From: Streptomyces avicenniae
Lineage (GTDB): Bacteria > Actinomycetota > Actinomycetes > Streptomycetales > Streptomycetaceae
Assembly: GCF_000719135.1 (NCBI RefSeq)
Contig: NZ_JOEK01000018.1
Coordinates: 62,001-126,000, forward strand
DNA length: 64,000 nt
Direction of reading: 5' to 3'
Below are positions 8,601-19,928 of this stretch, piece by piece (within the stretch, counting starts at the first letter, position 1; each line of letters opens with the position of its first letter). A model generated the notes under the pieces. That model did not search any database, was not told the origin of the DNA, and was given only the letters and a program-made list of their open reading frames with translations. The position numbers and the translations under genes were made by a program.

Positions 8601-11147
8601 ATGCTCAGAACCGCCCTGCGCAACGTGTTCGCGCACAAGGCGCGCTTGTTCATGACGACCCTCGCCGTCCTGCTCGGCGTCGCGTTCGTCGCGGGCACCC
8701 TCGTGCTCACCTCCACCATCTCCGAGGCGTTCCAGCGCAGCGCGGAGGACGGACTCGCCGACGTGGACGTGGCCGTCCGGCCCGACGACGACGGCGACGC
8801 CGCCGAGGGGACACCGGGCGGCGCCGCCGATCTGCCCCAGGACCTGCTCGACACCGTGTCCGGCCTGCCGGGCGTCGCCTCCGTCCGCGGCGGCGTGACC
8901 GGTTTCGCGGCGCTCGCCGACCCGGACGGCGACCTCGTCGGCGACGGCTGGGACACCACGGGCACCAACTACTACGCGGGCACGGACGGTTCAGGCACCG
9001 ACACGCGCTACCCCATGGCCGAGGGCCGCGCCCCGGAGAGCGCGGGCGAGATAGCCATCGACGCGGAGACGGCGGAGCGCACCGGCTACGCCGTGGGCGA
9101 CACCGCCCGCCTCTCCGTGGACGGCCCCGTGCGGGAGGAGACCATCACCGGCGTCTTCACCACGGACGACGGGGCCGTGGCGGCGGGGGGCTCGCTCGTC
9201 CTCTTCGACACCGCCACCGCCCAGGAGCTGTACACCGCCCCCGGCGAGTACACCGAGTTCGCGCTGACGGCGGAGGACGGCACCAGCCAGGAGTCCCTGC
9301 GCGGCGCCGTCGAGCCCCTGCTGCCCGCGGACGCCGAGGCCGTCACGGGTGAGGAGGCCGCGCAGGAGCAGGCCGACAGCATCGAGGCCGCCACCAGCGG
9401 CATGCGCACCGCGCTGCTCGGCTTCGCCGGCATCTCCCTGTTCGTCGGCGTCTTCATCATCGCCAACACCTTCACCATGCTGGTCTCCCAGCGCACGCGG
9501 GAGCTGGCCCTGCTGCGCGCGGTCGGCGCGAGCAGGCGGCAGGTGACGCGCTCGGTGCTGGCCGAGGCGTTCGCCGTGGGCACCGTCGCCGGTGTGGCCG
9601 GGTTCGCGGCGGGCGTCGGCATCGCGGCCGGGCTGCGTGGCCTGATGTCGGCGACCGGGGTCACGGTCCCCGACGGGCCGCTGGTCATCAACGGCGCCGC
9701 CGTCGCCGCGCCGCTGCTGGTCGGCATCGTCATCACCGTGCTGGCCGCCTGGCTGCCCGCGCGGCGTGCCGCGCGGATCCCCCCGGTGGCGGCGATGAAC
9801 AGCGTGCACGCCGCGCCGACGACGCGCGGGCTCGTGGTGCGCAACACCATCGGCGCCCTGTTCGCCGCCGTCGGCGGCGTGCTCGTCCTGGCCGGGATCG
9901 GGGCGGACGACAGCGGCCTGACGATGGGTCTGGGCGCCGCGGTCCTCGTGATCGGCGTCTTCGTCCTCACGCCGCTGCTGTCCCGGCCGGTGATCGCGCT
10001 CACGACGCCGCTGATGCGCCCGTTCGGGATCTCGGGCAAGCTGGCCCGGCTCAACGCCGTGCGCAACCCGCGCCGGACCGCCGCCACGGCCTCCGCGCTC
10101 ATGATCGGCCTCACCCTGATCACCGGCATGACGGTGATCGCCGACTCCCTCTCCAAGGGCATCGACCGGATGGCGGCCGAGTCGATGACGTCCGACTACG
10201 TCGTCTCGATGGCCAACTTCGCGCCTCTCGCCCCCGAGGTGGGCACGGCACTGGCCGAGCAGCCGGGGGTGACGGCCATCAGCGGTCTGCGCAACGCCCC
10301 CGTGCTCATCGCGGGCGACCCGGACGTCCAGAACCTCACCGGTGTGGACGGGGAGTCCATACCCGAGCTGGTCAGCGTCGATTTCACCGCCGGGTCCTTC
10401 GACGGCCTGTCGGGGGCGAACGTGGTGGTGGACGACGGCACGGCCGAGGACTTCGGCTGGGCCCTGGGCGACACCTTCGAGGTCTCCTACGAGGACGGCG
10501 CCTCGGAGAGCCTCACCGTCTCCGGCGTCTACGAGGGCAACCAGCTGATCAGCGGCATCATCCTCGACAGCGCCACGCTCGACCCGCACCTGGACCGCCC
10601 GCGGGACTTCCAGGTCATGCTGAGCACCGAGGGCGGGCCGAGCGACGCGGCGAAGGACCGGCTGGAGAGCGCCCTCGGCGACAACCCGGCGATCCTCGTC
10701 CAGGACCAGGACGACATCTCCGAGGACATCGCCTACGTCTTCACGCTGATGCTCACCATCCTCTACGCGCTGCTCGGGATGGCCGTCGTCGTCGCCGTGC
10801 TCGGTGTCATCAACACGCTGGCCATGTCGGTCTTCGAGCGGCGCCAGGAGATCGGCATGCTCCGCGCGATCGGTCTCGACCGGCGCTCCACCAAGCGCAT
10901 GGTGCGTCTCGAGTCGGTGACCATCGCGCTGTTCGGCGGGGTGCTGGGGCTGTCGCTCGGGGTGTTCTTCGGCTGGGCGGTCGGCCGCATGATCGGGGAC
11001 GCGATGCCGACCTACGAACTCGTGCTGCCGTGGGGGCGGATGGCCGTCTTCCTGGCGCTCGCCGGGATCGTGGGCGTCCTGGCGGCGCTGTGGCCCGCCC
11101 GGCGCGCCGCGCGGCTCAACATGCTGGAGGCCATCAAGGCCGACTGA
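8601..11147 (+). CDS. FtsX-family ABC transporter permease
   Basis: 848-aa permease, partner of the ATPase just upstream. An N-terminal membrane helix (residues ~17-40) is followed by a large extracytoplasmic MacB-type domain. A three-helix FtsX unit lies at about 270-400, with QRTRELALLRAVGASRRQ after its first helix, followed by extra helices. A second periplasmic domain and a C-terminal FtsX unit with the mirrored motif RRQEIGMLRAIGLDRRS complete the duplicated topology. It ends with the usual ARRAARLNMLEAIKAD. It serves here as the intact reference for the shorter paralogue at 56848-59274. Confidence 0.94.
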   Translation: MLRTALRNVFAHKARLFMTTLAVLLGVAFVAGTLVLTSTISEAFQRSAEDGLADVDVAVRPDDDGDAAEGTPGGAADLPQDLLDTVSGLPGVASVRGGVTGFAALADPDGDLVGDGWDTTGTNYYAGTDGSGTDTRYPMAEGRAPESAGEIAIDAETAERTGYAVGDTARLSVDGPVREETITGVFTTDDGAVAAGGSLVLFDTATAQELYTAPGEYTEFALTAEDGTSQESLRGAVEPLLPADAEAVTGEEAAQEQADSIEAATSGMRTALLGFAGISLFVGVFIIANTFTMLVSQRTRELALLRAVGASRRQVTRSVLAEAFAVGTVAGVAGFAAGVGIAAGLRGLMSATGVTVPDGPLVINGAAVAAPLLVGIVITVLAAWLPARRAARIPPVAAMNSVHAAPTTRGLVVRNTIGALFAAVGGVLVLAGIGADDSGLTMGLGAAVLVIGVFVLTPLLSRPVIALTTPLMRPFGISGKLARLNAVRNPRRTAATASALMIGLTLITGMTVIADSLSKGIDRMAAESMTSDYVVSMANFAPLAPEVGTALAEQPGVTAISGLRNAPVLIAGDPDVQNLTGVDGESIPELVSVDFTAGSFDGLSGANVVVDDGTAEDFGWALGDTFEVSYEDGASESLTVSGVYEGNQLISGIILDSATLDPHLDRPRDFQVMLSTEGGPSDAAKDRLESALGDNPAILVQDQDDISEDIAYVFTLMLTILYALLGMAVVVAVLGVINTLAMSVFERRQEIGMLRAIGLDRRSTKRMVRLESVTIALFGGVLGLSLGVFFGWAVGRMIGDAMPTYELVLPWGRMAVFLALAGIVGVLAALWPARRAARLNMLEAIKAD

Positions 11148-11174
11148 CGCGCCCCGGCGGGAGCCGGGACGGCA

Positions 11175-11209
11175 CGCGGCCCGGACAGGGATCCCCTGTC
11201 CGGGCCGCG
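11175..11209. terminator. Hairpin terminator between permease and cfa
   Basis: Perfect 16-bp inverted repeat (11175-11190 and 11194-11209) with a 3-base loop, between convergent genes ending at 11147 and 11216. Confidence 0.85.
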
Positions 11210-11215
11210 CCCGTG

Positions 11216-12505
11216 TCAGGCCGTCCGCTCGACCCAGGCGCGGGGCCGCAGCGGGAGGACGGACGCCCCGTCGGCCGGAGGGCGCACGGCGAGGACCTGG
11301 TTGACGCCGATCCGGCCGCGCTCGAAGGCGAGCGCCGAGGCGGCCATGTACAGCCGCCAGACGCGGGCCCGCCCGGCGCTGCTCAGCCGGACGGCCTCGC
11401 CCCAGCCCGCCTCCAGGTTCCGCACCCACTCGCGCAGCGTCAGGGCGTAGTGCTCGCGCAGGGACTCCAGGTCCCGCACCTCGAAGCCCGCCCGTTCCAG
11501 CAGCCCGACCGTCCTGCCGACCGGGGCGAGCTCGCCGTCGGGGAAGACGTAGGCGTCGATGAACGGGTCGATGCGGTAGGCGCTCTCGTCCTTCCAGGGG
11601 CGGCGGGCGATCTGGTGGTTGAGGAGCCGTCCGCCCTCGCGCAGCAGCCCGTACAGGCGGGTGGCGTACTCCTGGTAGCGCGCGGCGCCGACGTGTTCCG
11701 CCATGCCGATGGAGGAGATGGCGTCGAAGGGCCCGTCCGCCGTCTCGCGGTAGTCCTGGACGCGGATCTCGACGCGGTCCTCAAGACCCTCCTTGACGAC
11801 GCGCTCCCGTGCGTAGGCGGCCTGCTCGGCGGAGAGGGTGATGCCGACGACGGTGACGCCGTACTCCCGCGCCGCGTGGATCGCCATCGAGCCCCAGCCG
11901 CAGCCGACGTCCAGGAGCCGCTGGCCCTCCCGGAGCGCCAGCTTCCGGCAGATGAGGTCGAGCTTGGCGGCCTGGGCCTCGGCCAGCGTGGTGTCCTGCG
12001 TGCCGAAGACGGCGCACGAGTAGACCATCGAAGGGCCGAGGACGAGTTCGTAGAAGTCGTTGCCCACGTCGTAGTGGTGGCTGATGGCGGAGCGGTCGCG
12101 GCGCAGGGAGTGGAGGGCCCCGCTGCGGCGCGGCATCTCCTCGGGCGGGGCCGGGAGCGGGACGGGGACGACGGGCCCGATGAGGGCGAGGAGGTCACGG
12201 GCGGTCGCGAGGCGGGCGGCGGGCGGGGCGTCAGGGCGGCGCATGGCCAGCGTGGTCAGGCGGTCGAGGGCCTCGTAGAGGTCGCCCTCGACGTCCAACT
12301 CCCCGGCGACCCAGGCGCGGGCGAGCCCCAGCTCCCCCGGCCGGTAGAGGAGGCGGCGCAGGGCCCTGCGGTGCCGTACGACCAGTACCGGCCCTTCGGT
12401 GTCGGGCGGCCCGGCCTCGCTGCCGTCCCAGGCGCGCAGACGGACGGGCGACGGCCCGCCGAGTACCTGTTCGATGAGTGCGGCCAGCCGTTGGGCAGCG
12501 GGCAT
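11216..12505 (-). CDS. Cyclopropane-fatty-acyl-phospholipid synthase family methyltransferase
   Basis: 429 aa. It transfers a methylene or methyl group from SAM to unsaturated acyl chains of membrane phospholipids, or a related lipid substrate. The SAM-binding motif I LLDVGCGWGSMAIHAA and the CFA signatures SHHYDVGNDFYELVLG and MVYSCAVF are present, as are SSIGMAEHVG and the C-terminal region FEVRDLESLREHYALTLREW. The N-terminal ~110 residues match the family's lipid-binding part. The ribosome site GGAGGTG is strong. An upstream palindrome at 12528-12546 may regulate it. Confidence 0.93.
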   Translation of the reverse strand: MPAAQRLAALIEQVLGGPSPVRLRAWDGSEAGPPDTEGPVLVVRHRRALRRLLYRPGELGLARAWVAGELDVEGDLYEALDRLTTLAMRRPDAPPAARLATARDLLALIGPVVPVPLPAPPEEMPRRSGALHSLRRDRSAISHHYDVGNDFYELVLGPSMVYSCAVFGTQDTTLAEAQAAKLDLICRKLALREGQRLLDVGCGWGSMAIHAAREYGVTVVGITLSAEQAAYARERVVKEGLEDRVEIRVQDYRETADGPFDAISSIGMAEHVGAARYQEYATRLYGLLREGGRLLNHQIARRPWKDESAYRIDPFIDAYVFPDGELAPVGRTVGLLERAGFEVRDLESLREHYALTLREWVRNLEAGWGEAVRLSSAGRARVWRLYMAASALAFERGRIGVNQVLAVRPPADGASVLPLRPRAWVERTA

Positions 12506-12527
12506 ACGGACACACCTCCATAAAAGG

Positions 12528-12546
12528 GAACAGTCTGATTCTGTTC
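12528..12546 (-). promoter_or_regulatory. Palindrome upstream of cfa-like gene
   Basis: GAACAG / CTGTTC arms separated by seven bases, ending 23 bp before the cfa start codon. A perfect 6-bp dyad at this place is a plausible repressor site. The TTTTAT beside it is too close to the ribosome site to be the -10 box. Confidence 0.4.
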
Positions 12547-12700
12547 AGCCCGAGGAGTCAGGCGATCCAGAAACGCCCGGAGAGGCAGGTGCATTCCGCA
12601 GGTATTAACGCCCGAGGCGTAACGAAACGGCGCAAAAGGTGGCACAGGTATCGCGTAAAAAGTTGGAAAAGGGACACCGCCCGCCGGGGCACCGGCATGA

Positions 12701-12738
12701 CGGAGGGGGCGGACGGCTCGTGCCGTCCGCCCCCTCCG
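12701..12738. terminator. Terminator downstream of ndh
   Basis: 17-bp perfect inverted repeat with loop TCGT, 42 bp beyond the ndh stop on the minus strand. Confidence 0.8.
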
Positions 12739-12779
12739 GGGTCCTGCCCGCGTGCCCGCCGGGGCGGTGTGACGCCGGG

Positions 12780-14192
12780 TCAGCCCGCCTTGACGGTGGG
12801 CTTGGCGTCGGCGTTCGCCGGGGCGGCGGGGCGCTTCCGCTCGGCGGCTGCGGCCGTCACCGGCGCCGCGGCCTCGTAGAACTCCTCCCGCGGGCGCTCC
12901 ATCGCCCCGAGGGAGACGACCTCGCGCTTGAGGAAGAGGCCGAGGGTCCAGTCCGCGAAGACCCGGATCTTGCGGTTCCAGGTCGGGACGGCCAGCCCGT
13001 GGTAGCCACGGTGCATGTACCAGCCGAGCCGTCCGCGGAACCGGAAGGTCAGCTTGCCGAGCTTGATCGCGGCGACGCCCTTGTGCAGGCCGAGACCGGC
13101 GACCGCGCCCATGCTCGCGTGCTTGTACTCCTTCTGCGGGAAGCCGCGCAGCCCGGAGATGACGTTGTCGCCGAGGACCTTGGCCTGCCGCAGCGCGTGC
13201 TGGGCGTTCGGCGGGCACCAGGCGTTCTCGACACCGGCGGCGCGGGCCGCGAGGTCGGGGACCTGCGCGTTGTCACCGGCCGACCAGATGTGGCCGACGC
13301 CCTTGACCTGGAGGGTCGGCTCGGTGTCCACGTGACCGCGCGGGCCGAGCGGCAGGCCGTAGCGGGCGAGCACCGGGTTCGGCTTGACGCCCGCCGTCCA
13401 CACGATGGTGTCCGAGTCGGCGGTGACGCCGTTGCTCAGCTCGACGTGGCCGTCCACGCAGGAGGTGAGCGACGTCCCCAGGTGGATCTCGATGCCGCGC
13501 GCCGCGAGGTGTTCGCGGCCCCACTCGCCGAGCTTCGGGCCGACCTCGGGGAGGATCTTGTCGGCGACGTCCACGAGGAGGAAGCGCATGTCCTCACGGC
13601 TGATGCCGGGGTAGTACCTGGCGGCGTCGCGCGCCATGTCCTCGACCTCGCCGATGGTCTCCGCACCGGCGAAGCCGCCGCCGACGAAGACGAACGTCAG
13701 CGCCTTGCGGCGGATCTCGGGGTCGGTGGTGGAGTCGGCCTTGTCGAACTGCTCCAGGACGTGGTTGCGCAGGCCGATGGCCTCCTCCACGCCCTTCATG
13801 CCGATCCCCTGCTCCGCGAGCCCGGGGATGGGGAACGTACGGGAGACCGCGCCGAGCGCGACCACCAGGTAGTCGAACGGGATCTCGTACGGCCGGCCGA
13901 CGAGCGGCGCCACGGAGGCGACCTTGCGGTCCTGGTCGATGGAGGTGACACGGCCGGTGAGGACCTCGGCCTTGGGGAGCACTCGGCGCAGCGGCACCAC
14001 GACGTGACGCGGGGAGATGCTTCCGGCAGCCGCTTCGGGGAGGAAAGGCTGGTAGGTCATGTAGGAACGCGGATCGACGACGGTGACGGTCGCCTCGCCG
14101 TACCGCATCTTCTTCAAGATCCGGCGGGCTGCGTACAGACCGACGTACCCGCCGCCTACGACGAGAATTCGGGGACGCTCCGTGGTGCTCAT
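12780..14192 (-). CDS. ndh: Type II NADH dehydrogenase
   Basis: 470-aa single-subunit NADH:quinone oxidoreductase, non-proton-pumping, at the inner face of the membrane. The N-terminal FAD-binding GxGxxG is ILVVGGGYVGLYAARRI (residues 9-25). The NAD-binding motif TFVFVGGGFAGAETIGEVED lies near residue 166. The second FAD contact is HIWSAGDNAQVPD near 305. The C-terminal amphipathic part is present. Upstream on the minus strand, about 40-60 bp before the start, is TTGTGAAGCCCCTCACG, a partial match to the Rex operator known to control respiratory genes in Streptomyces. Confidence 0.94.
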   Translation of the reverse strand: MSTTERPRILVVGGGYVGLYAARRILKKMRYGEATVTVVDPRSYMTYQPFLPEAAAGSISPRHVVVPLRRVLPKAEVLTGRVTSIDQDRKVASVAPLVGRPYEIPFDYLVVALGAVSRTFPIPGLAEQGIGMKGVEEAIGLRNHVLEQFDKADSTTDPEIRRKALTFVFVGGGFAGAETIGEVEDMARDAARYYPGISREDMRFLLVDVADKILPEVGPKLGEWGREHLAARGIEIHLGTSLTSCVDGHVELSNGVTADSDTIVWTAGVKPNPVLARYGLPLGPRGHVDTEPTLQVKGVGHIWSAGDNAQVPDLAARAAGVENAWCPPNAQHALRQAKVLGDNVISGLRGFPQKEYKHASMGAVAGLGLHKGVAAIKLGKLTFRFRGRLGWYMHRGYHGLAVPTWNRKIRVFADWTLGLFLKREVVSLGAMERPREEFYEAAAPVTAAAAERKRPAAPANADAKPTVKAG

Positions 14193-14620
14193 GCCATCGA
14201 GTATCCACCCGCACCGGGGGGGTAGCTCGTGAGGGGCTTCACAAGCATGGCGGGCCGTTCTGCTACACTGCGCCCCTTTTTCCTCCCGTCGCCTCCGCCG
14301 GACGGGGGCGCGCGGCAGGTCCCGGGCCGGACGCGCGACCGCGCGGGGACGAACGTCGCAGTTCGCACGCGGTCCGACCCGTGCGCCACGACCCCGGCGG
14401 CGCCTCCGCCCGGGGGCGCACGGCGGGGCGGCGGACGGACGGAACAGGCCCGCCGGGCACCGCTTTCCGGCCGGTCGGGGCCGCCCACGGCCCGTTCACC
14501 ACCCCTGCGGGGGCCATCCCATGTGAAAAACTTCACGAACCTTTTCGCGTGGCGGATCCCGGGCGCGTCGCGGGCGGTTCGTCCGGGGATGTACGGGGCC
14601 GCTCCCGGCCTCGCACGCCG
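14193..14620. other. Gene-poor stretch upstream of ndh
   Basis: About 430 bp with no ORF I trust. It holds the ndh promoter region, a partial Rex-like half site near 14235-14250, and a clearer TGTGAA-N4-TTCAC dyad at 14522-14537. The rest is plain high-GC sequence. Confidence 0.5.
14522..14537. promoter_or_regulatory. Rex-like operator candidate
   Basis: TGTGAAAAACTTCACG. The dyad TGTGAA-N4-TTCAC(g) matches the outer positions of the Streptomyces Rex consensus (TGTGAA-N4-TTCACA); the central four bases differ from the usual CG-rich core. It lies ~330 bp upstream of ndh and ~85 bp before the antitoxin relic. Confidence 0.4.
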
Positions 14621-14809
14621 GGCCTCGCACGCAACGGCGTACCGGTCGCCGCGATCGTGCCGATCGCCGACCTCGAAGCACGGGAGGACGCGGCCGACGT
14701 GATGCTGGCCCGCGAGGCGGAGGCGGTGCTGGCCGACGGCGGACCCACCGTCTCGACGGCCGAGCTGCTGGCGGACCTGTTCGGCGAGCGCGGTGAAGGC
14801 GCCGTATGA
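14621..14809 (+). pseudogene. Phd/YefM-type antitoxin remnant
   Basis: The frame encodes ARNGVPVAAIVPIADLE followed by an acidic helix and GGPTVSTAELLADLFGE. This resembles the C-terminal half of Phd/YefM antitoxins (the NGxPVAxIVP core and the toxin-wrapping tail). The N-terminal DNA-binding half is not encoded in any frame upstream, and no RelE-like toxin follows: the next ~30 codons end at a stop without family features. I read it as the leftover of a lost toxin-antitoxin pair. Confidence 0.45.
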
Positions 14810-14950
14810 CTGCGGCAGATCCGGGCCAGCGGCCGACCCGAAGCCATGCGCACCCTGATCGCGCCGGGCGACCGGCGGAACGTCCGCCGCACCCCGTAGC
14901 GCCCCCGGCGAACTCGCGCCGGAGACGCCGCCGTTGCCCGGCGCCGCGGC

Positions 14951-15904
14951 TCAGTGCGCCGCCGCGCGCTCCGCCACCCCGTAGGCGATGCCGTCCAGGA
15001 TGTCGTGTTCGCTGACCACGACCTCGGCGGCCCCGGCGCGCTCCATGACGCGGCGCAGGATCAGCGCGCCCGCGCCGATGACGTCCACACGGCCCGGGTG
15101 CATGACGGGGATCGCGGCGCGCTCGGCGTGGGTCGCGGCGAGCAGCCGGTCGGTGGTCTCCCTGACCTGCTCGACGCCGATGCGCGCGTGGTGGATGGCG
15201 CCCGGGTCGTACGCGGGGAGGCCCAGCGCGATCGCGGCGACGGTGGTGACCGACCCCGCGAGGCCGACCAGCGTGCCCGCCTCGGCGAGCGGCACGCGCT
15301 CGCCCGCCAGGTCGAGCGCGGCGTCGATGTCGGCCGTCATGGCGGCGATCTGGGCGGCGGTCGGCGGGTTGGTGACGACGCCGCCGTCACCGGTGAGGTG
15401 CCGTTCGGTGAGCCGGACGCAGCCGATGTCCACGCTGCGCGCGGCCCGTACCGCGCCCGTGCCGAGCACGAACTCCGTCGAGCCGCCGCCGATGTCCGTC
15501 ACGAGGTAGCTGTCGCCGGGGAGTTCACGGGTGGCGCCGGTGAACGACAGGGCGGCCTCCTCGTCGCCCGTGACGACCTCGGGCGTGACGCCGAGGATGT
15601 CGCGGACGCCGCGCGTGAAGTCGTCGCGGTTCTCGGCGTCCCGCGTCGCCGAGGTGGCGACGAAGCGGACGCGGGCGGGCGGCACGCCGTGCGCGCGGAT
15701 CGCGTCGGCGTACGCGCGGCACGCGGTGAACGTCCGCTCCAGCGCCTGCGGCGCGAGCCGCCCGGTGCGGTCCACGCCCTGGCCGAGGCGGACGATCTCC
15801 ATGCGCCGGTCGAGGTCGGTGAGGAGCCCGGTGTCCCGGTCGGTGCGGGCGACGAGGAGCCGGATCGAGTTGGTGCCGCAGTCGATGGCGGCGACGGTCG
15901 TCAT
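14951..15904 (-). CDS. Ppx/GppA family exopolyphosphatase
   Basis: 317-aa member of the ASKHA-fold exopolyphosphatase/guanosine pentaphosphatase family; it hydrolyses polyphosphate or pppGpp. The phosphate-1 motif VAAIDCGTNSIRLLV begins at residue 4, the acidic GDEEAALSFTGA lies at ~120, phosphate-2 LVTDIGGGSTEFVLG near 145, and GLAGSVTTVAAI near 220. The length matches the short actinobacterial Ppx1 form without the C-terminal HD domain. It overlaps the DUF501 gene by ATGA, indicating translational coupling. Confidence 0.93.
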   Translation of the reverse strand: MTTVAAIDCGTNSIRLLVARTDRDTGLLTDLDRRMEIVRLGQGVDRTGRLAPQALERTFTACRAYADAIRAHGVPPARVRFVATSATRDAENRDDFTRGVRDILGVTPEVVTGDEEAALSFTGATRELPGDSYLVTDIGGGSTEFVLGTGAVRAARSVDIGCVRLTERHLTGDGGVVTNPPTAAQIAAMTADIDAALDLAGERVPLAEAGTLVGLAGSVTTVAAIALGLPAYDPGAIHHARIGVEQVRETTDRLLAATHAERAAIPVMHPGRVDVIGAGALILRRVMERAGAAEVVVSEHDILDGIAYGVAERAAAH

Positions 15905-16485
15905 GCGGAGAGGTCCTTTCCCGCGGCCGTGGCCGCCGTGCCGTCGGTGGCCGCGTCGGTGGCCGCCGTCCCGCGCGGGACGCACGGCCCCTTCGCCCAC
16001 CAGTCGGGGAGCATCGCCAGCGCCTCGTCCCCGAGCGGGTTGACGCCGGGCCCGGCCGCCAGGGAGTGCGCGACCAGGACGTGCAGGCACTTGACCCGGT
16101 CGGGCATGCCCCCGGCGCTCGGGAAGCCGGCCAGGACCTCGATGGCGTCGCGGCGGGCGAGGTAGTCCTCGTGGGCCGCCCGGTAGGCGGCGGCGAGTTC
16201 CGGGTCGTCGGCGAGCCGGGCCGTCATGTCCTTCATCACGCCGTTCGCCTCCAGCGTGCCGATGGCGGACGCGGCGCGGGGGCACGTCAGGTAGTACGTG
16301 GTCGGGAAGGGGGTGCCGTCGGGCAGCCGGGGGGCGGTCTCGACGACGTCGGGGTTGCCGCACGGGCAGCGGTGGGCGACGCCCCGCAGCCCGCGCGGCG
16401 GGCGGTCGAGCTGGGCCTGCACGACGGCGGCGTCGTCGGGGGCGGGGGGTGTCGTCTCCACGGGGAAATCTCCGGTACGGCTCAT
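15901..16485 (-). CDS. DUF501 domain protein
   Basis: 194 aa. It matches the conserved actinobacterial DUF501 family that sits between divIC and ppx. Visible hallmarks are HRCPCGNPDVVETAPRL, PFPTTYYLTCPRA and GMPDRVKCLHVLVAHSLA, with several conserved Cys/His that could bind metal. The N-terminal ~20 and C-terminal ~30 residues are low-complexity. Biochemical function is unknown. It is coupled to ppx by a 4-base overlap and probably belongs to the divIC-DUF501-ppx operon. Confidence 0.9.
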   Translation of the reverse strand: MSRTGDFPVETTPPAPDDAAVVQAQLDRPPRGLRGVAHRCPCGNPDVVETAPRLPDGTPFPTTYYLTCPRAASAIGTLEANGVMKDMTARLADDPELAAAYRAAHEDYLARRDAIEVLAGFPSAGGMPDRVKCLHVLVAHSLAAGPGVNPLGDEALAMLPDWWAKGPCVPRGTAATDAATDGTAATAAGKDLSA

Positions 16486-16531
16486 CGCGGGCGGGGCAGG
16501 GACCCGCTGCCGCGCGCGCCGCGCACGGCGG

Positions 16532-17050
16532 TCACTGCGGCGTTCCCGCGCCGTCGGCGCGGTCGAGTCCTTCCCACATCTTCTCGTGCCACGGCCGGTC
16601 CCCTGCGGCGCCCCTGTTCTCCAGGCGCTCGTCGCCCTCGGCGTCCCCGTCGCCCTCGGCGCCGCCGTCGGGCTCCGGCACGATGTAGCCGATCTCGCCC
16701 GGCAGGACGTACAGGAGCCGTTCCCTGGCCTGCCGTTGGACGTACGCGTCGTCCTGCCAGCGTGCCTTCTCGTCCCGCAGCTCGGCGACGCGGTCGCGCG
16801 CCTCCTCGGCCTGGCGGCGCTGGTCGGCGATCTCGGAACGCTGCTGGATGTACTGCCGCAGCGGGTACGCGAGCGCGACGACGAGGGAGCAGATCACCAG
16901 CGCGAGGACGGCCGCGCGGCCGGTGAGGCGTACGCGCCGGGGCCGGGGGGTCAGTCGGCGGGTCTGCGCCTGGTACACGCGGGCGGCGGCCTGTTCGCCG
17001 AACGCCCGCAGTCTGGTGGCGGTGGAGAACCGGTCCCGCTCCGCGGCCAC
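16532..17050 (-). CDS. divIC: Septum formation initiator (DivIC/FtsB-like)
   Basis: 172-aa bitopic cell-division protein. Residues about 45-67 form the single membrane helix (AVLALVICSLVVALAYPLRQ). A coiled coil follows (SEIADQRRQAEEARDRVAEL), then RLLYVLPGEIGYIVPEP, the conserved FtsB/DivIC end. A charged C-terminal extension of ~50 residues is poorly conserved. GTG 17050 is chosen because GGGAGG lies four bases upstream and family proteins begin just before DRFSTATRL. In Streptomyces DivIC works with FtsL in sporulation septation. Confidence 0.9.
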   Translation of the reverse strand: MAAERDRFSTATRLRAFGEQAAARVYQAQTRRLTPRPRRVRLTGRAAVLALVICSLVVALAYPLRQYIQQRSEIADQRRQAEEARDRVAELRDEKARWQDDAYVQRQARERLLYVLPGEIGYIVPEPDGGAEGDGDAEGDERLENRGAAGDRPWHEKMWEGLDRADGAGTPQ

Positions 17051-17189
17051 ATCGCCTCCCGTCCCGGCCCTGCCGTGTCGCCGTCTCGTCCGTGCACCCG
17101 TCCCCGCCACCGTACGGGACGGACGGCGGGGAGGGGCGCTGGGGACGGGGGTGGCGGGCGGATGTCGCGCCCGCCGGATGCCGTACGGG

Positions 17190-18485
<1,296 letters not shown>

Positions 18486-18656
18486 TCACAGGGCCTGATC
18501 ACAGGGACTGGGTACAGGGGCATCTTCGCGCCCAGCCACCTGAGCCTAACCGGCCCCGGCGCCGCCACCGCCCCCCAGCTCGCCCGAATCGGCTGAACAT
18601 CGGACGAACTCGCAGCTCAGCAGTGGTACCAGCTTTTTGTTTATCCGGTGAAGAAA

Positions 18657-18695
18657 ACCCGGTGCGCGGGGCCTCGCGGCCACCGCGCACCGGGT
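18657..18695 (-). terminator. Intrinsic terminator of rpfA
   Basis: 13-bp perfect stem ACCCGGTGCGCGG / CCGCGCACCGGGT with a 13-base loop, 38 bp past the rpfA stop. It is followed on the minus strand by TTTTCTTC, one of the few classical T-tailed terminators in this window. Confidence 0.85.
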
Positions 18696-18732
18696 CAGGT
18701 GCCGTCCCGGGCCGCCAGGGGCCCGGGGGTGC

Positions 18733-19740
<1,008 letters not shown>

Positions 19741-19928
19741 GAAGGGTGAAGATCGTCCCTGATCACCCAAGATCGCCGCAATGCCGCGCGAGGGCGGTGA
19801 AAGTGCCGAATCCTCGCAGGTCATCCGGCAATCGGACAGGACGGACGAGCGGGACGGACCGGGACGTCGGGGAGATGAGGGTCACACCCGTGCCCCCTGG
19901 GGAGCACGGGGCGGCGGCGCGGCGGCGT

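Noticed and set aside
12515..12546. TGAACA-17-TTTTAT promoter for the cyclopropane synthase gene
   Set aside because: The transcript would start inside the ribosome site, so these bases are unlikely to be the promoter.
14381..14809. Complete antitoxin gene starting near 14381
   Set aside because: Only the last ~60 residues resemble an antitoxin; upstream residues are random-looking and there is no ribosome site.
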